64,000 nucleotides of DNA from JAUWOY01 sp034431315. Its GTDB lineage: Bacteria; Chloroflexota; Anaerolineae; VGOG01. Both the position numbers and the translations under genes were made by a program. Below, piece by piece: positions 49,445 through 57,951 of this stretch; positions within the stretch are counted from its first letter, which is position 1, and each line of letters opens with the position of its first letter. Location of the stretch: contig DAOUDK010000103.1 in the NCBI GenBank assembly GCA_034431315.1, positions 1 through 64,000 of the forward strand, read 5' to 3'. Under the pieces are notes generated by a model. It saw only the letters and a list, made by a program, of their open reading frames with translations. It was not told where the DNA came from and ran no database searches.

Positions 49445-50471
49445 GACATTATAGGGATTTAATTTGACGCCGTTGTAACTGACGTGTATACTTCGGAACT
49501 TGCATAATCAGTTCACGAAGGAGAAAAGCACCGATGGTCAGTTACAACAAGCTCTCTCAGAATCGTCGCAAGTTCTTGGCTATGACGGGGTACACGGTCG
49601 AAGAGTTTCAAGCACTATTGCCTCACTTTCAAGTTCAGTTTGAGAATTGCGTCGAGACCCAAACACTCAAAGGGAAACCGCGTACCAAACGTCACTACAG
49701 TACCTACAAGAACTCACCACTGCCAACCATTGAAGACAAGCTGCTTTTCATCCTGATCTACTTGAAACAAGGAACTACACAAGAGATGCACGCCACCTTG
49801 TTCGGAATGCACCAACCGGACGCGAACGTGTGGATTCACTTGTTGCACCGGATCCTGAACCAAACCCTGGCTGCTCTGGGCGAGTTGCCTGTCCGAGAGG
49901 CTGAAGATTTCAACCCCGAAGAAGACCAAGAACGCTGCTTCTTTCATGATGGAACTGAGCGGCCCATTCCCCGTCCCAGAGACAAAGAGGCTCAGAAGAA
50001 GTACTACAGCGGCAAGAAGAAGCAACATACGATCAAGAACATGGTGGTCATCAACACCTTGTGCAAGATTCTCTTCCTGAGCCGAACCTGTGAAGGCAAG
50101 AAACACGATAAGAAGGCCGCCGATGAAGCAGGCTATGACTTCCCTGAAGGAAGCATTGTGTTTCAAGACCGTGGTCTTCAGGGCTTCGCCGTCGTTGGCG
50201 TCATTGTCATTCAGCCCAAGAAGAAACCCCGTGGCAAAGAATTGACTGCTGAAGACAAGAAAAACAACCGCGCTATCTCCAGCATCAGAATCCGAGTCGA
50301 GCATGCCATTGGTGGGGCGAAACGATATCGAATTGTTAAGGACAAGATCAGGAACTGGAAAGAAGGCTTTCGAGATCAGGTCATGGAAACTTGCTGCGGA
50401 CTACACAACTTCAGGTTGAACTCCAGACCGTGGTGCTATGAAGCCCTCGGCACTTAAATCGCTATAATGTC
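49445..50471 (+). mobile_element. IS5-like insertion sequence, complete
   Basis: Inverted repeats GACATTATAGGGATTTAA (49445-49462) and its complement with one mismatch (50454-50471) flank one transposase gene. TA dinucleotides at 49443-49444 and 50472-50473 may be the target duplication. Length 1027 bp, nothing missing. Confidence 0.88.
49534..50457 (+). CDS. IS5-like DDE transposase (DDE_Tnp_4)
   Basis: 307 residues. N-terminal helix-turn-helix region (YTVEEFQALLPHF...TIEDKLLFILIYLKQGTTQEMHATLFGMHQPDANVWIHLL) and a DDE domain: first Asp in CFFHDGTERPIPRP, second in SIVFQDRGLQGF, Glu in IRIRVEHAIGGAKRYR. Uninterrupted, so possibly active. AAGGAG precedes the ATG. Confidence 0.92.
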   Translation: MVSYNKLSQNRRKFLAMTGYTVEEFQALLPHFQVQFENCVETQTLKGKPRTKRHYSTYKNSPLPTIEDKLLFILIYLKQGTTQEMHATLFGMHQPDANVWIHLLHRILNQTLAALGELPVREAEDFNPEEDQERCFFHDGTERPIPRPRDKEAQKKYYSGKKKQHTIKNMVVINTLCKILFLSRTCEGKKHDKKAADEAGYDFPEGSIVFQDRGLQGFAVVGVIVIQPKKKPRGKELTAEDKKNNRAISSIRIRVEHAIGGAKRYRIVKDKIRNWKEGFRDQVMETCCGLHNFRLNSRPWCYEALGT

Positions 50472-50508
50472 TATTATATCACACGCCCACCAGATAGTCA
50501 AAACGCGA

Positions 50509-50778
50509 TCAAAGCTGCCATGCCTTTAGCCACTTGGCCAGGAACAGGAGCAGCAAAGACCCGACGGTTCCTTCCAGGATGTGGATCTGGCCGATCATCA
50601 GGATGTCCAGCCCCACGAAATCTCCTACCAGCTCCCCGATAGCGAATCCCAGCCAGCAGGCCAGCAGATAGATCAGCAAGTCCCTGGCACTCCCTCCCTG
50701 CCACAGGTTGAAAAAGGCAGCGTAGGCGCTGGCGATGATTACGGACAAGACCAAAGGAGGCGAGAAAAGTATCTGCAT
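50509..50778 (-). CDS. Small membrane protein downstream of mnmA
   Basis: 89 residues, three hydrophobic segments (LVLSVIIASAYAAFFNLW, LIYLLACWLGFAIGELVG, IHILEGTVGSLLLLFLAKWL). No family recognised. Starts right after the mnmA stop. Confidence 0.6.
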   Translation of the reverse strand: MQILFSPPLVLSVIIASAYAAFFNLWQGGSARDLLIYLLACWLGFAIGELVGDFVGLDILMIGQIHILEGTVGSLLLLFLAKWLKAWQL

Positions 50779-50779
50779 T

Positions 50780-51862
50780 TTAACTGATTACCCCCCCACC
50801 GAGTACAACCTCGCCTTGATAAAAGACGACGCCCTGCCCCGGTGTGATGTCCCGCTGTGGCTGAGCGAAGGTCACTCGCGCCCGGCCATCTTCGAGTGGG
50901 ATTAGGAGGGCTTCGGCCTCGACAGCCTGGTAGCGGATCTTAGCCGTGATCTCCAGAGCCCCCTGAGGAATCTGCCCAGAGACGTAATTGACCTCTGTGG
51001 CCACCAGCTCCCGCCGCCCCAACTCCGACTTGGTACCCACCACCAGCGCGTTGCCAGCCACGTCAATCCGCATGACGTAGAGGGCCTCCGGGGCAGCGAT
51101 GCCCAGGCCCTCCCGCTGGCCGATGGTGTAGAAAGGCAAACCCTTGTGCTGACCAAGGATACGCCCCGCCGTGTCCAGGATGGGGCCGGGCCGAATGCTC
51201 TCCGGTGCCTGGGCCTGCAGAAAACGGCGGTAATCGTTATCCAAGAGAAAACAGAGGTCTTGGCTTTCGGCCTTCTCAGCTATGGGCAGACCCCGCTGGC
51301 GAGCCATAGCCCGTACCTGCTCCTTGGTGTAGTCGCCCAAAGGCAACAGGAGATGCCGAAGCTCCCTCTGCCCCAGCATGTAGAGCACATAGGACTGATC
51401 CTTCCTCTCATCGCAGCCCTTGAGCAGTTGATAACGACCATTCACCTGCCGTACTCTGGCATAGTGACCCGTAGCCAGGTATTGGGCCTCCAGGGCCAGG
51501 ACTCGACGGAGCAGGAGATCGAACTTGATGCGGCGGTTGCAGGCCAGACAGGGGTTGGGGGTGCGCCCGCGAGCGTATTCGGCGACGAAGAGGTCAACGA
51601 CTTCCTTCTTGAATTCTCGCTCGTAGTTGATCAGGTAGAAAGGGATGTCCAGGGTGTAGCAGACGCGGCGCGCGTCCTCTATGGCTTCGATGGAGCAACA
51701 GCGGTTGGTTGAGCCGCCCTGGCCCTCCTCGGCCCACAGGCGCATCATAACGCCGATCACGTCGTAGCCCTGTTCCACCAGAAGAGCCGCCGTGGTAGAG
51801 CTATCCACGCCGCCGCTCATGGCTACTGCGACCCGGCTGCCTTCCCCTGGCTGCATCATCAA
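50780..51862 (-). CDS. mnmA: tRNA-specific 2-thiouridylase
   Basis: 360 residues. ATP-binding SGGVDSS (around 16-22), nucleophile and acceptor cysteines in NPCLACNRRIKFD and ESQDLCFL, TGHYAR, DQSYVLYML, and C-terminal beta-barrel with FYTIGQREGLGI. It thiolates U34 of Lys, Glu and Gln tRNAs. Located next to two tRNA genes. Confidence 0.96.
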   Translation of the reverse strand: MMMQPGEGSRVAVAMSGGVDSSTTAALLVEQGYDVIGVMMRLWAEEGQGGSTNRCCSIEAIEDARRVCYTLDIPFYLINYEREFKKEVVDLFVAEYARGRTPNPCLACNRRIKFDLLLRRVLALEAQYLATGHYARVRQVNGRYQLLKGCDERKDQSYVLYMLGQRELRHLLLPLGDYTKEQVRAMARQRGLPIAEKAESQDLCFLLDNDYRRFLQAQAPESIRPGPILDTAGRILGQHKGLPFYTIGQREGLGIAAPEALYVMRIDVAGNALVVGTKSELGRRELVATEVNYVSGQIPQGALEITAKIRYQAVEAEALLIPLEDGRARVTFAQPQRDITPGQGVVFYQGEVVLGGGVIS

Positions 51863-51901
51863 TCATCCCCAAAACCTTCGGTTTGACAACAATCCAAAAG
51901 A

Positions 51902-51976
51902 TGGAGCGGAAGACGGGATTCGAACCCGCGACTTTCTCCTTGGCAAGGAGATGCTCTACCACTGAGCCACTTCCGC
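51902..51976 (-). tRNA. tRNA-Gly (GCC)
   Basis: Cloverleaf with acceptor GCGGAAG/CTTCCGC, anticodon arm CTCCTTGCCAAGGAG (anticodon GCC), T-loop GGTTCGAATCC and encoded CCA. Confidence 0.96.
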
Positions 51977-51997
51977 TCGACCTGCTAATTGACGTAT

Positions 51998-52083
51998 TGG
52001 TGGGGAAGGAGAGATTCGAACTCTCACGGGCTAGGCCCACGTGATCCTAAGTCACGCTCGTCTGCCAATTCCGACACTTCCCC
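51998..52083 (-). tRNA. tRNA-Leu (TAG)
   Basis: Acceptor GGGGAAG/CTTCCCC, anticodon arm GTGACTTAGGATCAC (anticodon TAG), long variable arm as expected for Leu, T-loop AGTTCGAATCT, encoded CCA. Confidence 0.95.
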
Positions 52084-52099
52084 GCTGATCTCAATGAAT

Positions 52100-52128
52100 A
52101 TTATACTGCCAGCAGAGCAAATTTGCAA
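52100..52128 (-). promoter_or_regulatory. Promoter of the tRNA pair
   Basis: TTGCAA (52123-52128), 17-bp spacer, TATAAT (52100-52105) on the minus strand, 17 bp before tRNA-Leu. Confidence 0.75.
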
Positions 52129-52162
52129 GTTCAGCCTTGCGAAGGTCGCAAGGCTCGCTCTC

Positions 52163-53920
52163 TCACCTCCGACCGAATTCCCGCGCCAGTTGTTCAGCAC
52201 TCAAGTGAATCATCGTCGGGCGGCCGTGGGGACAGGTGCGCGGCATGGCCGTCCCCTCCAACTGGCGGATCAGGTCGCGCATCTCACTCTGGGAGAGGGT
52301 CTTCCCAGCCCGAACCGCGCTGTGGCAGACCAGGCTGATCAGCGCTCCCTCTTCCCCCGCTTCTGCTGCGTCCCCCTCGGTCAATCCATCAACTATCTCG
52401 GCGATGGCCTGGCCGATGTCACCCGTGGCCAGCATGGTCGGCACAGCTCGCACCAGATACGTCTCTCCACCAAAAGGCTCGATGTCGAAGCCCAATTGGC
52501 TCAAGAACTCCAGGCGAGGAGTTCCGCCGCTTTCCCCGCTAGCCTCCCTTGGCAGCTCAATGGTCAACGGTTCCAGCAGCGATTGCGAGGTGATGGCCAT
52601 CTTGGCCCGCTCGGCCAGAAGCCGCTCGTAGAGCACGCGCTCGTGAGCTGCGTGCTGGTCAATGAGATACAGTCCCTCAGGCCCCTCGGCGATGATGTAC
52701 GTCTGAGCCACCTGCCCCAGCACCCGCAAGGGCGGCAGTTTAGCGGACTCAGGGAACTCTAAAGCCGACGGCGTCTCAATCCCGACCGCTCTCGCCTGGG
52801 TGCCCACCTCCACCAGCCTGCGCCACCTCTCCATATCCAGTGCGGGCCTGTCCTGAGCCCAGCCGAAGGGCTGCTGCGAGGGGCGGCCCGTCATCCTGGG
52901 GATGGGCGCCTGATCAACCAGGGTGCGGCGCACGGCCTTCTGGACGGCAGCGAAGACCATGTTGCTGTCCAGGAATCTGACCTCGCTCTTGGTAGGGTGA
53001 ACGTTGATGTCAACCTGAGAAGGGTTCAACTCCAGGCGAAGAACGACAATCGGGTGGCGGCGTGTGGGCAACAATGTATGATAGGCTTCGCTCACCGCAT
53101 AACTGAGCATGCGATCCTTCACCCAGCGGCCGTTGACGAAGAAAGTCAGGTAGCTGCGGTTGGCCCGATGCAGAGGGGGGGGGCTGATGTAGCCGTGGAC
53201 GTCTACTAGTCCTAAGTCATCTGTCTCAGAAGCTCGAACTTCGATCATCTGCTGCGCTACTTCCAACCCATAAACCTCGATGAGCACATCGTACAGCTCG
53301 CCGCTGCCCAGGGATTGAAAGGTCAGCCGTCCGTCGTTCAAGAGGCTGAAGCGCAGGTGAGGGTAGGCCATACCGTAGCTGTAGACCAGGCCGTCAATGT
53401 GCTTGCGCTCGGTGGTTTCGGCGCGCAGGAATTTCAGGCGAGCGGGGACGTTGTAGAAGAGGTTCTCCACCGTGATCACCGTACCCTGGGGGCAGCCCTT
53501 CTTTTGACGGTGGGTGACCTTGCCACCCTCCAGGCGCAACAGAGTGCCCACGCGAGGAGTTCCGCCATCCTCCTCGGCTGCTCTGGTGACTATGGTCAAC
53601 TGGCTCACGGCGGCGATGCTGGCCAGAGCCTCGCCCCGGAAGCCCAGCGTGGCGATGGAGGACAACTCCTCCACGCTGGCGATTTTACTGGTGGCGTGGC
53701 GGGCAAAGGCCAGCTCGACCTCATCAGCGGGGATTCCCGTCCCGTCGTCAATCACCCGCATCAGGCGGCGTCCCCCCCGGCGCACCTCGACCTTGATCTC
53801 CCGCGCCCCCGCGTCAATAGAGTTCTCGACCAGCTCTTTAACCACGGAGGCCGGCCGCTCCACCACCTCGCCAGCCGCGATCTTAGACGCTACTTCCTCC
53901 GACAACACCCTGATGGGCAT
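52163..53920 (-). CDS. mutL: DNA mismatch repair protein MutL
   Basis: 585 residues from ATG 53920. GHKL ATPase motifs IAAGEVVERPASVVKELVENSIDAGA, DDGTGI, TLGFRGEALASI; C-terminal endonuclease motif DQHAAHERVLYE and the CPHGRPT motif near the end. It nicks the nascent strand in mismatch repair. No mutS is adjacent. The linker carries an in-frame 24-bp palindromic element (52847-52870; peptide FGWAQDRP). Coupled to the upstream gene (TAATG). Confidence 0.95.
   Translation of the reverse strand: MPIRVLSEEVASKIAAGEVVERPASVVKELVENSIDAGAREIKVEVRRGGRRLMRVIDDGTGIPADEVELAFARHATSKIASVEELSSIATLGFRGEALASIAAVSQLTIVTRAAEEDGGTPRVGTLLRLEGGKVTHRQKKGCPQGTVITVENLFYNVPARLKFLRAETTERKHIDGLVYSYGMAYPHLRFSLLNDGRLTFQSLGSGELYDVLIEVYGLEVAQQMIEVRASETDDLGLVDVHGYISPPPLHRANRSYLTFFVNGRWVKDRMLSYAVSEAYHTLLPTRRHPIVVLRLELNPSQVDINVHPTKSEVRFLDSNMVFAAVQKAVRRTLVDQAPIPRMTGRPSQQPFGWAQDRPALDMERWRRLVEVGTQARAVGIETPSALEFPESAKLPPLRVLGQVAQTYIIAEGPEGLYLIDQHAAHERVLYERLLAERAKMAITSQSLLEPLTIELPREASGESGGTPRLEFLSQLGFDIEPFGGETYLVRAVPTMLATGDIGQAIAEIVDGLTEGDAAEAGEEGALISLVCHSAVRAGKTLSQSEMRDLIRQLEGTAMPRTCPHGRPTMIHLSAEQLAREFGRR
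52847..52870. repeat. CCTGTCCTGAGC / GCCGAAGGG element inside mutL
   Basis: In-frame copy of the family at 311, 9647, 41874 and 48373, located in the flexible MutL linker. Confidence 0.75.
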
Positions 53921-54306
53921 TATAGCTCCTTGAAGCCAAGCTGTAGCGTGCCCAGGTTGATGATCGCGCCGGTACACAAGAGGAAATCCAGCCCTAGAAT
54001 GCCATTGATGTCAAAAGCTTTATCTATTCCACCCACCTCGATCTCAAATTGCTCAACGGCTCGTGGCCCGACTTGTAAACGATCCACACGGCGGGAAAAG
54101 ACGACCTCTGTTCCTCCAACGCCACGGACAACATGCAAAACGTCGTGGAGTTCCGGAACAATCCCAATTTGGGCGACGACGTCGGTGGAAAGCATAGTGG
54201 TAGCCGATCCAGTATCAACCACCATGTCCGGCACTTCGACTTCTCGACCTTGATACACCACCGTTACGGAGACCACGATCAGGTCATCACGCAGGGTTAG
54301 CCGCAT
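53920..54306 (-). CDS. Retropepsin-like aspartic protease family protein
   Basis: 128 residues from ATG 54306. Single-domain retropepsin fold with catalytic MVVDTGSATTML, flap-like region, and C-terminal ILGLDFLLCTGAIINLG (the ILG motif). These soluble bacterial proteins are usually encoded after a small partner like the 54287 gene. Substrate unknown. Confidence 0.85.
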   Translation of the reverse strand: MRLTLRDDLIVVSVTVVYQGREVEVPDMVVDTGSATTMLSTDVVAQIGIVPELHDVLHVVRGVGGTEVVFSRRVDRLQVGPRAVEQFEIEVGGIDKAFDINGILGLDFLLCTGAIINLGTLQLGFKEL

Positions 54307-54562
54307 AGTTCCTCCGCAGTCCCAACCAGTGTCTTTCTCGAATGTCCAATTCCTCGCGAGCTGTATGCACAAAGTAGAACTCGCGCAGGGGATGCTGCCG
54401 GTGTAACTCGCGGTATCGCTGGAACGCCTCGGCTCCGTCCGGGCAAACTTCGACCACGGTTATCTGGTCCAGTTTCCGGCGATCACCCTCGGTGTGGGCC
54501 TTCAGCGCATCTATGACAAGCCACTGATCAGGATATTGCTCGCGAACCTCTGCCCAATGCAT
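54287..54562 (-). CDS. Small conserved partner of retropepsin-like protein
   Basis: 91 residues: WAEVREQYPDQWLVIDALKAHTEGDRRKLDQITVVEVCPDGAEAFQRYRELHRQHPLREFYFVHTAREELDIRERHWLGLRR. A recurrent bacterial family of unknown function; overlaps the protease gene by 20 bp. Confidence 0.75.
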   Translation of the reverse strand: MHWAEVREQYPDQWLVIDALKAHTEGDRRKLDQITVVEVCPDGAEAFQRYRELHRQHPLREFYFVHTAREELDIRERHWLGLRRNYAANPA

Positions 54563-54576
54563 AGTAACCTCCTCGG

Positions 54577-55341
54577 TTAAGTGCCCTGGGGAAGGAACTT
54601 GTCCAAATCATAATTGCCACTGTTGAACTCGACAAGCCCTACCCAATCTATCGCGCCTGTGCTATCGCAAAACTCGTCCAGAAACTGCTTTGTGAACCTG
54701 TTTACGACTCTGTCCTTCTGCCTGTAGAACGCATCATTATGCTCTTTCGCTCTGTAACCAATCGGCTTGATGATGTCAGTGTACAGATATTGGCTTTCAC
54801 TGATCAGGTACCAGAAGTTCTGACCAACGACTTTCAGGTAGCCCCTTTTCGTATACGTTGTTCGAGTCTTGCCGTAGCAAATTCCAAGCACAGGCTCAAC
54901 GGTCGCTGAGACTCTCGATTGCTTCACTCGGATCACGGCATCTCTCAAGTCCTGGGCAAGCTTCTTTTGCTGGGAGCTGTTGCCCCAGTTTGGCCCCGAT
55001 TTCACAGAGACCACGTAGTGGACGCCTACATTCATAAACTCCAGATCAACGCCTTGCGCCGTGGATTTATGTCCCCCGCATGTTTGGCCCACAATGAAAA
55101 TGGCTAAATCTTCAAGAAAATCTCCGAAAAGCCTTTCCTCAGACGAAGAAAGGCGAGCGTCCAACAAACCCTCTACCAAATCCTGGGCCTTGGTTATATT
55201 CTTCGCCCTGAACAAGTACGGATTTTTCTTCAGCAGGTCTCTGAGTTTCAGGTCTTCTAACAACCTGATTCTCCACTGATGAAAATCAACAATATTCTCA
55301 TTCACGTACTCGCGGACCTGACCTAGATCTAACGGATTCAT
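54577..55341 (-). CDS. Type II restriction endonuclease, PmeII-like
   Basis: 254 residues: YVNENIVDFHQWRIRLLEDLKLRDLLKKNPYLFRAKNI, LVEGLLDARLSSSEERLFGDFLEDLAIFI, and the PD-(D/E)xK-type core GVDLEF...HYVVSVKSGPNWGNSSQ (Asp-x-Glu, then S-V-K). This matches the PmeII endonuclease family as I know it. It starts within the methylase stop (ATGA). Recognition sequence unknown. AT-richer than flanks, so probably acquired. Confidence 0.85.
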   Translation of the reverse strand: MNPLDLGQVREYVNENIVDFHQWRIRLLEDLKLRDLLKKNPYLFRAKNITKAQDLVEGLLDARLSSSEERLFGDFLEDLAIFIVGQTCGGHKSTAQGVDLEFMNVGVHYVVSVKSGPNWGNSSQQKKLAQDLRDAVIRVKQSRVSATVEPVLGICYGKTRTTYTKRGYLKVVGQNFWYLISESQYLYTDIIKPIGYRAKEHNDAFYRQKDRVVNRFTKQFLDEFCDSTGAIDWVGLVEFNSGNYDLDKFLPQGT

Positions 55342-56198
55342 TGCATTGACCTCACTTCGTATTCTTCAAGCTCTTCCAGTAATCGCGGTTGTATCTGCAT
55401 AAGCCTTTGCCTCGCTATTTGGCAGTATTCCTCATTGATGTCAATGCCTACATACTTGCGCCCAAGCTGCTTTGCTGCCATTGCGGTCGTTCCTGAACCA
55501 ATGAACGGGTCCAAAACAATGCTGCTGCTATCCGTGAATAACTTGATAAACCAGGTTGGCAAACTTACGGGGAAAACCGCACTGTGCCGCCTGTTTGAGC
55601 ATTCTGTAGCCATGTGAATTACATTGGTCGGATAAACCTTGTCACGGCCAACCCACTTCGACACGTTTTTGCCAAACCCACTTCCGACTTTTGATTCGTC
55701 CCTGATTTTATCTGTCTCACTGAGACTGCGTAGACGGCCTTGAGCCCAATCCCCTACAGGAACCATGACTGCCTCTTGATACATATTGAATTTTCGTCGC
55801 TTGTTAAACTGAAGCAATCTCTCCCAAGAATCCCTGAACCTATTAGGCCACTTTCCAGGGTAAGCATTCTTCTTGTGCCACATAAACTCCTCAGTCCACA
55901 ACCACCCCTGCTCTCTCATTCTCAATATCAATTCAATGACGTAAGTGTGTCTTTCCCCGTTCACGACTCTCTCCTTGATATTTAGGATGAAAGTGCCCGT
56001 AGGCTTCAACACTCGCAAGAATTGCTCCGCTTTTGGCAAAAACCAATCCACATATTCAGCAGGCTTCACGCCGCCATAGGTTGTTTTCCTCTGGTCTGCG
56101 TAGGGCGGCGAAGTGAAAATCAGGTCAACGGAGTTGTCTGGGAACCCTTTCAGGACTCGCTCGCAATCACCCTGGATAATTCTGTTGACAAAATCCAT
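55338..56198 (-). CDS. DNA methyltransferase of the R-M pair (TSPPY class)
   Basis: 286 residues from ATG 56198 (GGGAGGAAG upstream). Catalytic FTSPPYADQRK near the N-terminus and SAM-binding VLDPFIGSGTTAMAAKQLGRKYVGIDI near the C-terminus, the beta-class order. TSPPY suggests N4-cytosine methylation, though N6-adenine is possible. Protects DNA from the endonuclease at 54577. Confidence 0.92.
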   Translation of the reverse strand: MDFVNRIIQGDCERVLKGFPDNSVDLIFTSPPYADQRKTTYGGVKPAEYVDWFLPKAEQFLRVLKPTGTFILNIKERVVNGERHTYVIELILRMREQGWLWTEEFMWHKKNAYPGKWPNRFRDSWERLLQFNKRRKFNMYQEAVMVPVGDWAQGRLRSLSETDKIRDESKVGSGFGKNVSKWVGRDKVYPTNVIHMATECSNRRHSAVFPVSLPTWFIKLFTDSSSIVLDPFIGSGTTAMAAKQLGRKYVGIDINEEYCQIARQRLMQIQPRLLEELEEYEVRSMQ

Positions 56199-56272
56199 TT
56201 TCTTCCTCCCTCTCTCAACTGCTTGAACGCCCATCCCGGATAAATGTGTTCAAACTGGCTTTTCTACCAACT

Positions 56273-56301
56273 ATTTTACCACACAAGACGCATTTCCACA
56301 A
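56273..56301 (-). promoter_or_regulatory. Promoter of the restriction-modification operon
   Basis: TTGTGG (56296-56301), 17-bp spacer, TAAAAT (56273-56278). Confidence 0.5.
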
Positions 56302-56377
56302 GAGCATCAACGAAAAAGGAGAGGTCAAGCTGTCAGCCAGGGGGAAGCAGATTGTGACGGTGAAGTTCAAACTCTTG

Positions 56378-57208
56378 CTACGAGGGAACACGAAAGGCTC
56401 GGCGTACGTAGGCCACACAGCGGGCCAACCGGTGTTTGATGCCAGGAGGCCACCAGATGCGCAGGGCGATGGGGCTGATCTCGAAGGTGATGGGGCCACA
56501 GTAGCCATCGGCAGCCAGACGCCCCAGGAGATCAACTAGGGGCAGTTGGCCGTCGCCGGGGATTTGGTGGTGCTTGAGGTAGGTGTGCAGATAGTGGACG
56601 CTCAGAGGCCAGGGGGGAGAACGCAGGTCGCTAAAGTGGACGTTCACCAACCGGTCAGCGAGGATGTGGTAGGCCTCGGCCAGGCTGTAGCTCGAAGTGG
56701 CGGCGTGAGAGGTGTCCAGGACGAGGGGCAGATCAAGCTCATCGGCAAAGGCGCGCAGCTCCCACAGGTCGCCCAGAACGTAGCGCCGATCCCCGGAGCG
56801 GAAGAAGGCCCGGTTCTCTATAGCGATGCGCACGTCGGTGCCTTCTGTCCGCCGCAAACCGTCCGTCAAAGCCTCCACGTAGCTCCGACCTCGATCGTCG
56901 GCCAGGCTGAGGGCGTTGGGAGGATGCAGGACGACGTACCCTGCACCAACCTCCAGCGCCAAATCAATCAATCTGGAGACGGCAGTCCGGTAGTCGGACC
57001 AGCCGGGGAAGGGCAGGATGGGCGGGTGAATGCTGAAGACAGTCAATCCGTAGCTCTCAGCCAGGCGGTGGACGTATCCGCCGCCCCTCAGCTCAACCTC
57101 AGGACTGACCACCAACTCCACCCCCGCGAAGCCGGATTCCTTTGCTATGTTAAAGATGGAGCGCAGAGGATAGACATAAATGCAGCCCGTGGATAGACTC
57201 AATTCCAT
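56378..57208 (-). CDS. Sugar phosphate isomerase/epimerase (AP endonuclease 2 superfamily)
   Basis: 276 residues from ATG 57208. TIM barrel with metal ligands in FSIHPPILPF, VLHPPNAL, IENRAFF, LVLDTSHAATS, NVHFSDL and ITFEIS. Xylose-isomerase-like barrels isomerise sugars or cut abasic DNA. Sequence favours the sugar type. Five extra upstream codons come from the TCCAAA/TTCAAA heptamer tract (57209-57235). Confidence 0.85.
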   Translation of the reverse strand: MELSLSTGCIYVYPLRSIFNIAKESGFAGVELVVSPEVELRGGGYVHRLAESYGLTVFSIHPPILPFPGWSDYRTAVSRLIDLALEVGAGYVVLHPPNALSLADDRGRSYVEALTDGLRRTEGTDVRIAIENRAFFRSGDRRYVLGDLWELRAFADELDLPLVLDTSHAATSSYSLAEAYHILADRLVNVHFSDLRSPPWPLSVHYLHTYLKHHQIPGDGQLPLVDLLGRLAADGYCGPITFEISPIALRIWWPPGIKHRLARCVAYVRRAFRVPS

Positions 57209-57235
57209 AAGTTCAAAGTCCAAAGCTCAAAGTTC
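57209..57235. repeat. TTCAAAG/TCCAAAG heptamers
   Basis: Short heptamer tract between nadD and the isomerase gene, same family as 19213-19285. Confidence 0.7.
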
Positions 57236-57842
57236 AAACTTCCCTTCCCGTGTAAAGCTCGTGCTCGTAGATGTAGTCCTCCACCGCTTCGGGCACCTGA
57301 TACTTGATGGGCAGCCCCTGGCGCACCCGCCTTTGGATGTCGGTGGACGAGATGTCCAACTGGGGCGAATTGATGAAATGTATCCGTGAGGTGATGCCAG
57401 GCAGCAGGCGTTCCAGTTCCTCCACATCCACCCGATAGCCGGGCCGCTCCATGACCGCCAGGCGGCACAGCCTGATCAAGCGCTCCGGCTGGTGCCAGAT
57501 GACGATATCGGCCAGGGAATCCGATCCCATGATGAAATACAGCTCGACATCGCCACCCCACTCGTCCCGCAAAAGCTCGATAGTATCAACGGTGTAGCAG
57601 GGACCGAAGCGGTCAATGTCCACGCGGGAGACGGTGAAGTAAGGGTTGCTGGCGATGGCCAGCTTAACCATGGCCAGCCGATGCTCTACTGGCAAAAGGT
57701 GCTCAGTAAGCTTGTGGGGCGGCAGCCCAGCGGGCACGAAGACCACCCGATCCAACCTCAACTGTGCCCTGACTTCCTCCGCCGCCACCAGGTGGCCGAG
57801 GTGAATTGGGTCAAAAGTGCCGCCGAGAACACCCACGCGCAT
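57234..57842 (-). CDS. nadD: Nicotinate-nucleotide adenylyltransferase
   Basis: 202 residues from ATG 57842: GVLGGTFDPIHLGHLVAAEEV nucleotidyl motif, VPAGLPPHK, GSDSLADIVIWHQPERL, and C-terminal ISSTDIQRRV (ISSTxIR). It makes deamido-NAD+. In a housekeeping run with obgE. Confidence 0.95.
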   Translation of the reverse strand: MRVGVLGGTFDPIHLGHLVAAEEVRAQLRLDRVVFVPAGLPPHKLTEHLLPVEHRLAMVKLAIASNPYFTVSRVDIDRFGPCYTVDTIELLRDEWGGDVELYFIMGSDSLADIVIWHQPERLIRLCRLAVMERPGYRVDVEELERLLPGITSRIHFINSPQLDISSTDIQRRVRQGLPIKYQVPEAVEDYIYEHELYTGREV

Positions 57843-57951
57843 GCTCAATCCCTTGCTGGATGTTGGATGTTAGATGTTGGACGCTGGAAACAGACAGGCC
57901 AAGCACCACCTTCCCACTTCCAACCTCCATCTTCCAACCTCCAACTTCCAA
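57843..57951. repeat. TTGGATGTTAGATG / CTTCCAACCTCCAT heptamer tract
   Basis: GATGTTG-type heptamers on the left and CCAACTT/CCATCTT heptamers on the right, between nadD and obgE. No gene. Confidence 0.75.

Noticed and set aside
49404..49449. N-terminal extension of the YtxG-like protein
   Set aside because: Its ATG is inside the IS inverted repeat. The GTG with AAAGGAG is the natural start.
53315..54253. A 312-codon plus-strand frame opposite mutL
   Set aside because: Antisense shadow without domains or ribosome binding site.
53920..54306. Retroelement origin of the retropepsin-like gene
   Set aside because: No reverse transcriptase or integrase nearby and the gene is a normal bacterial single-domain family.
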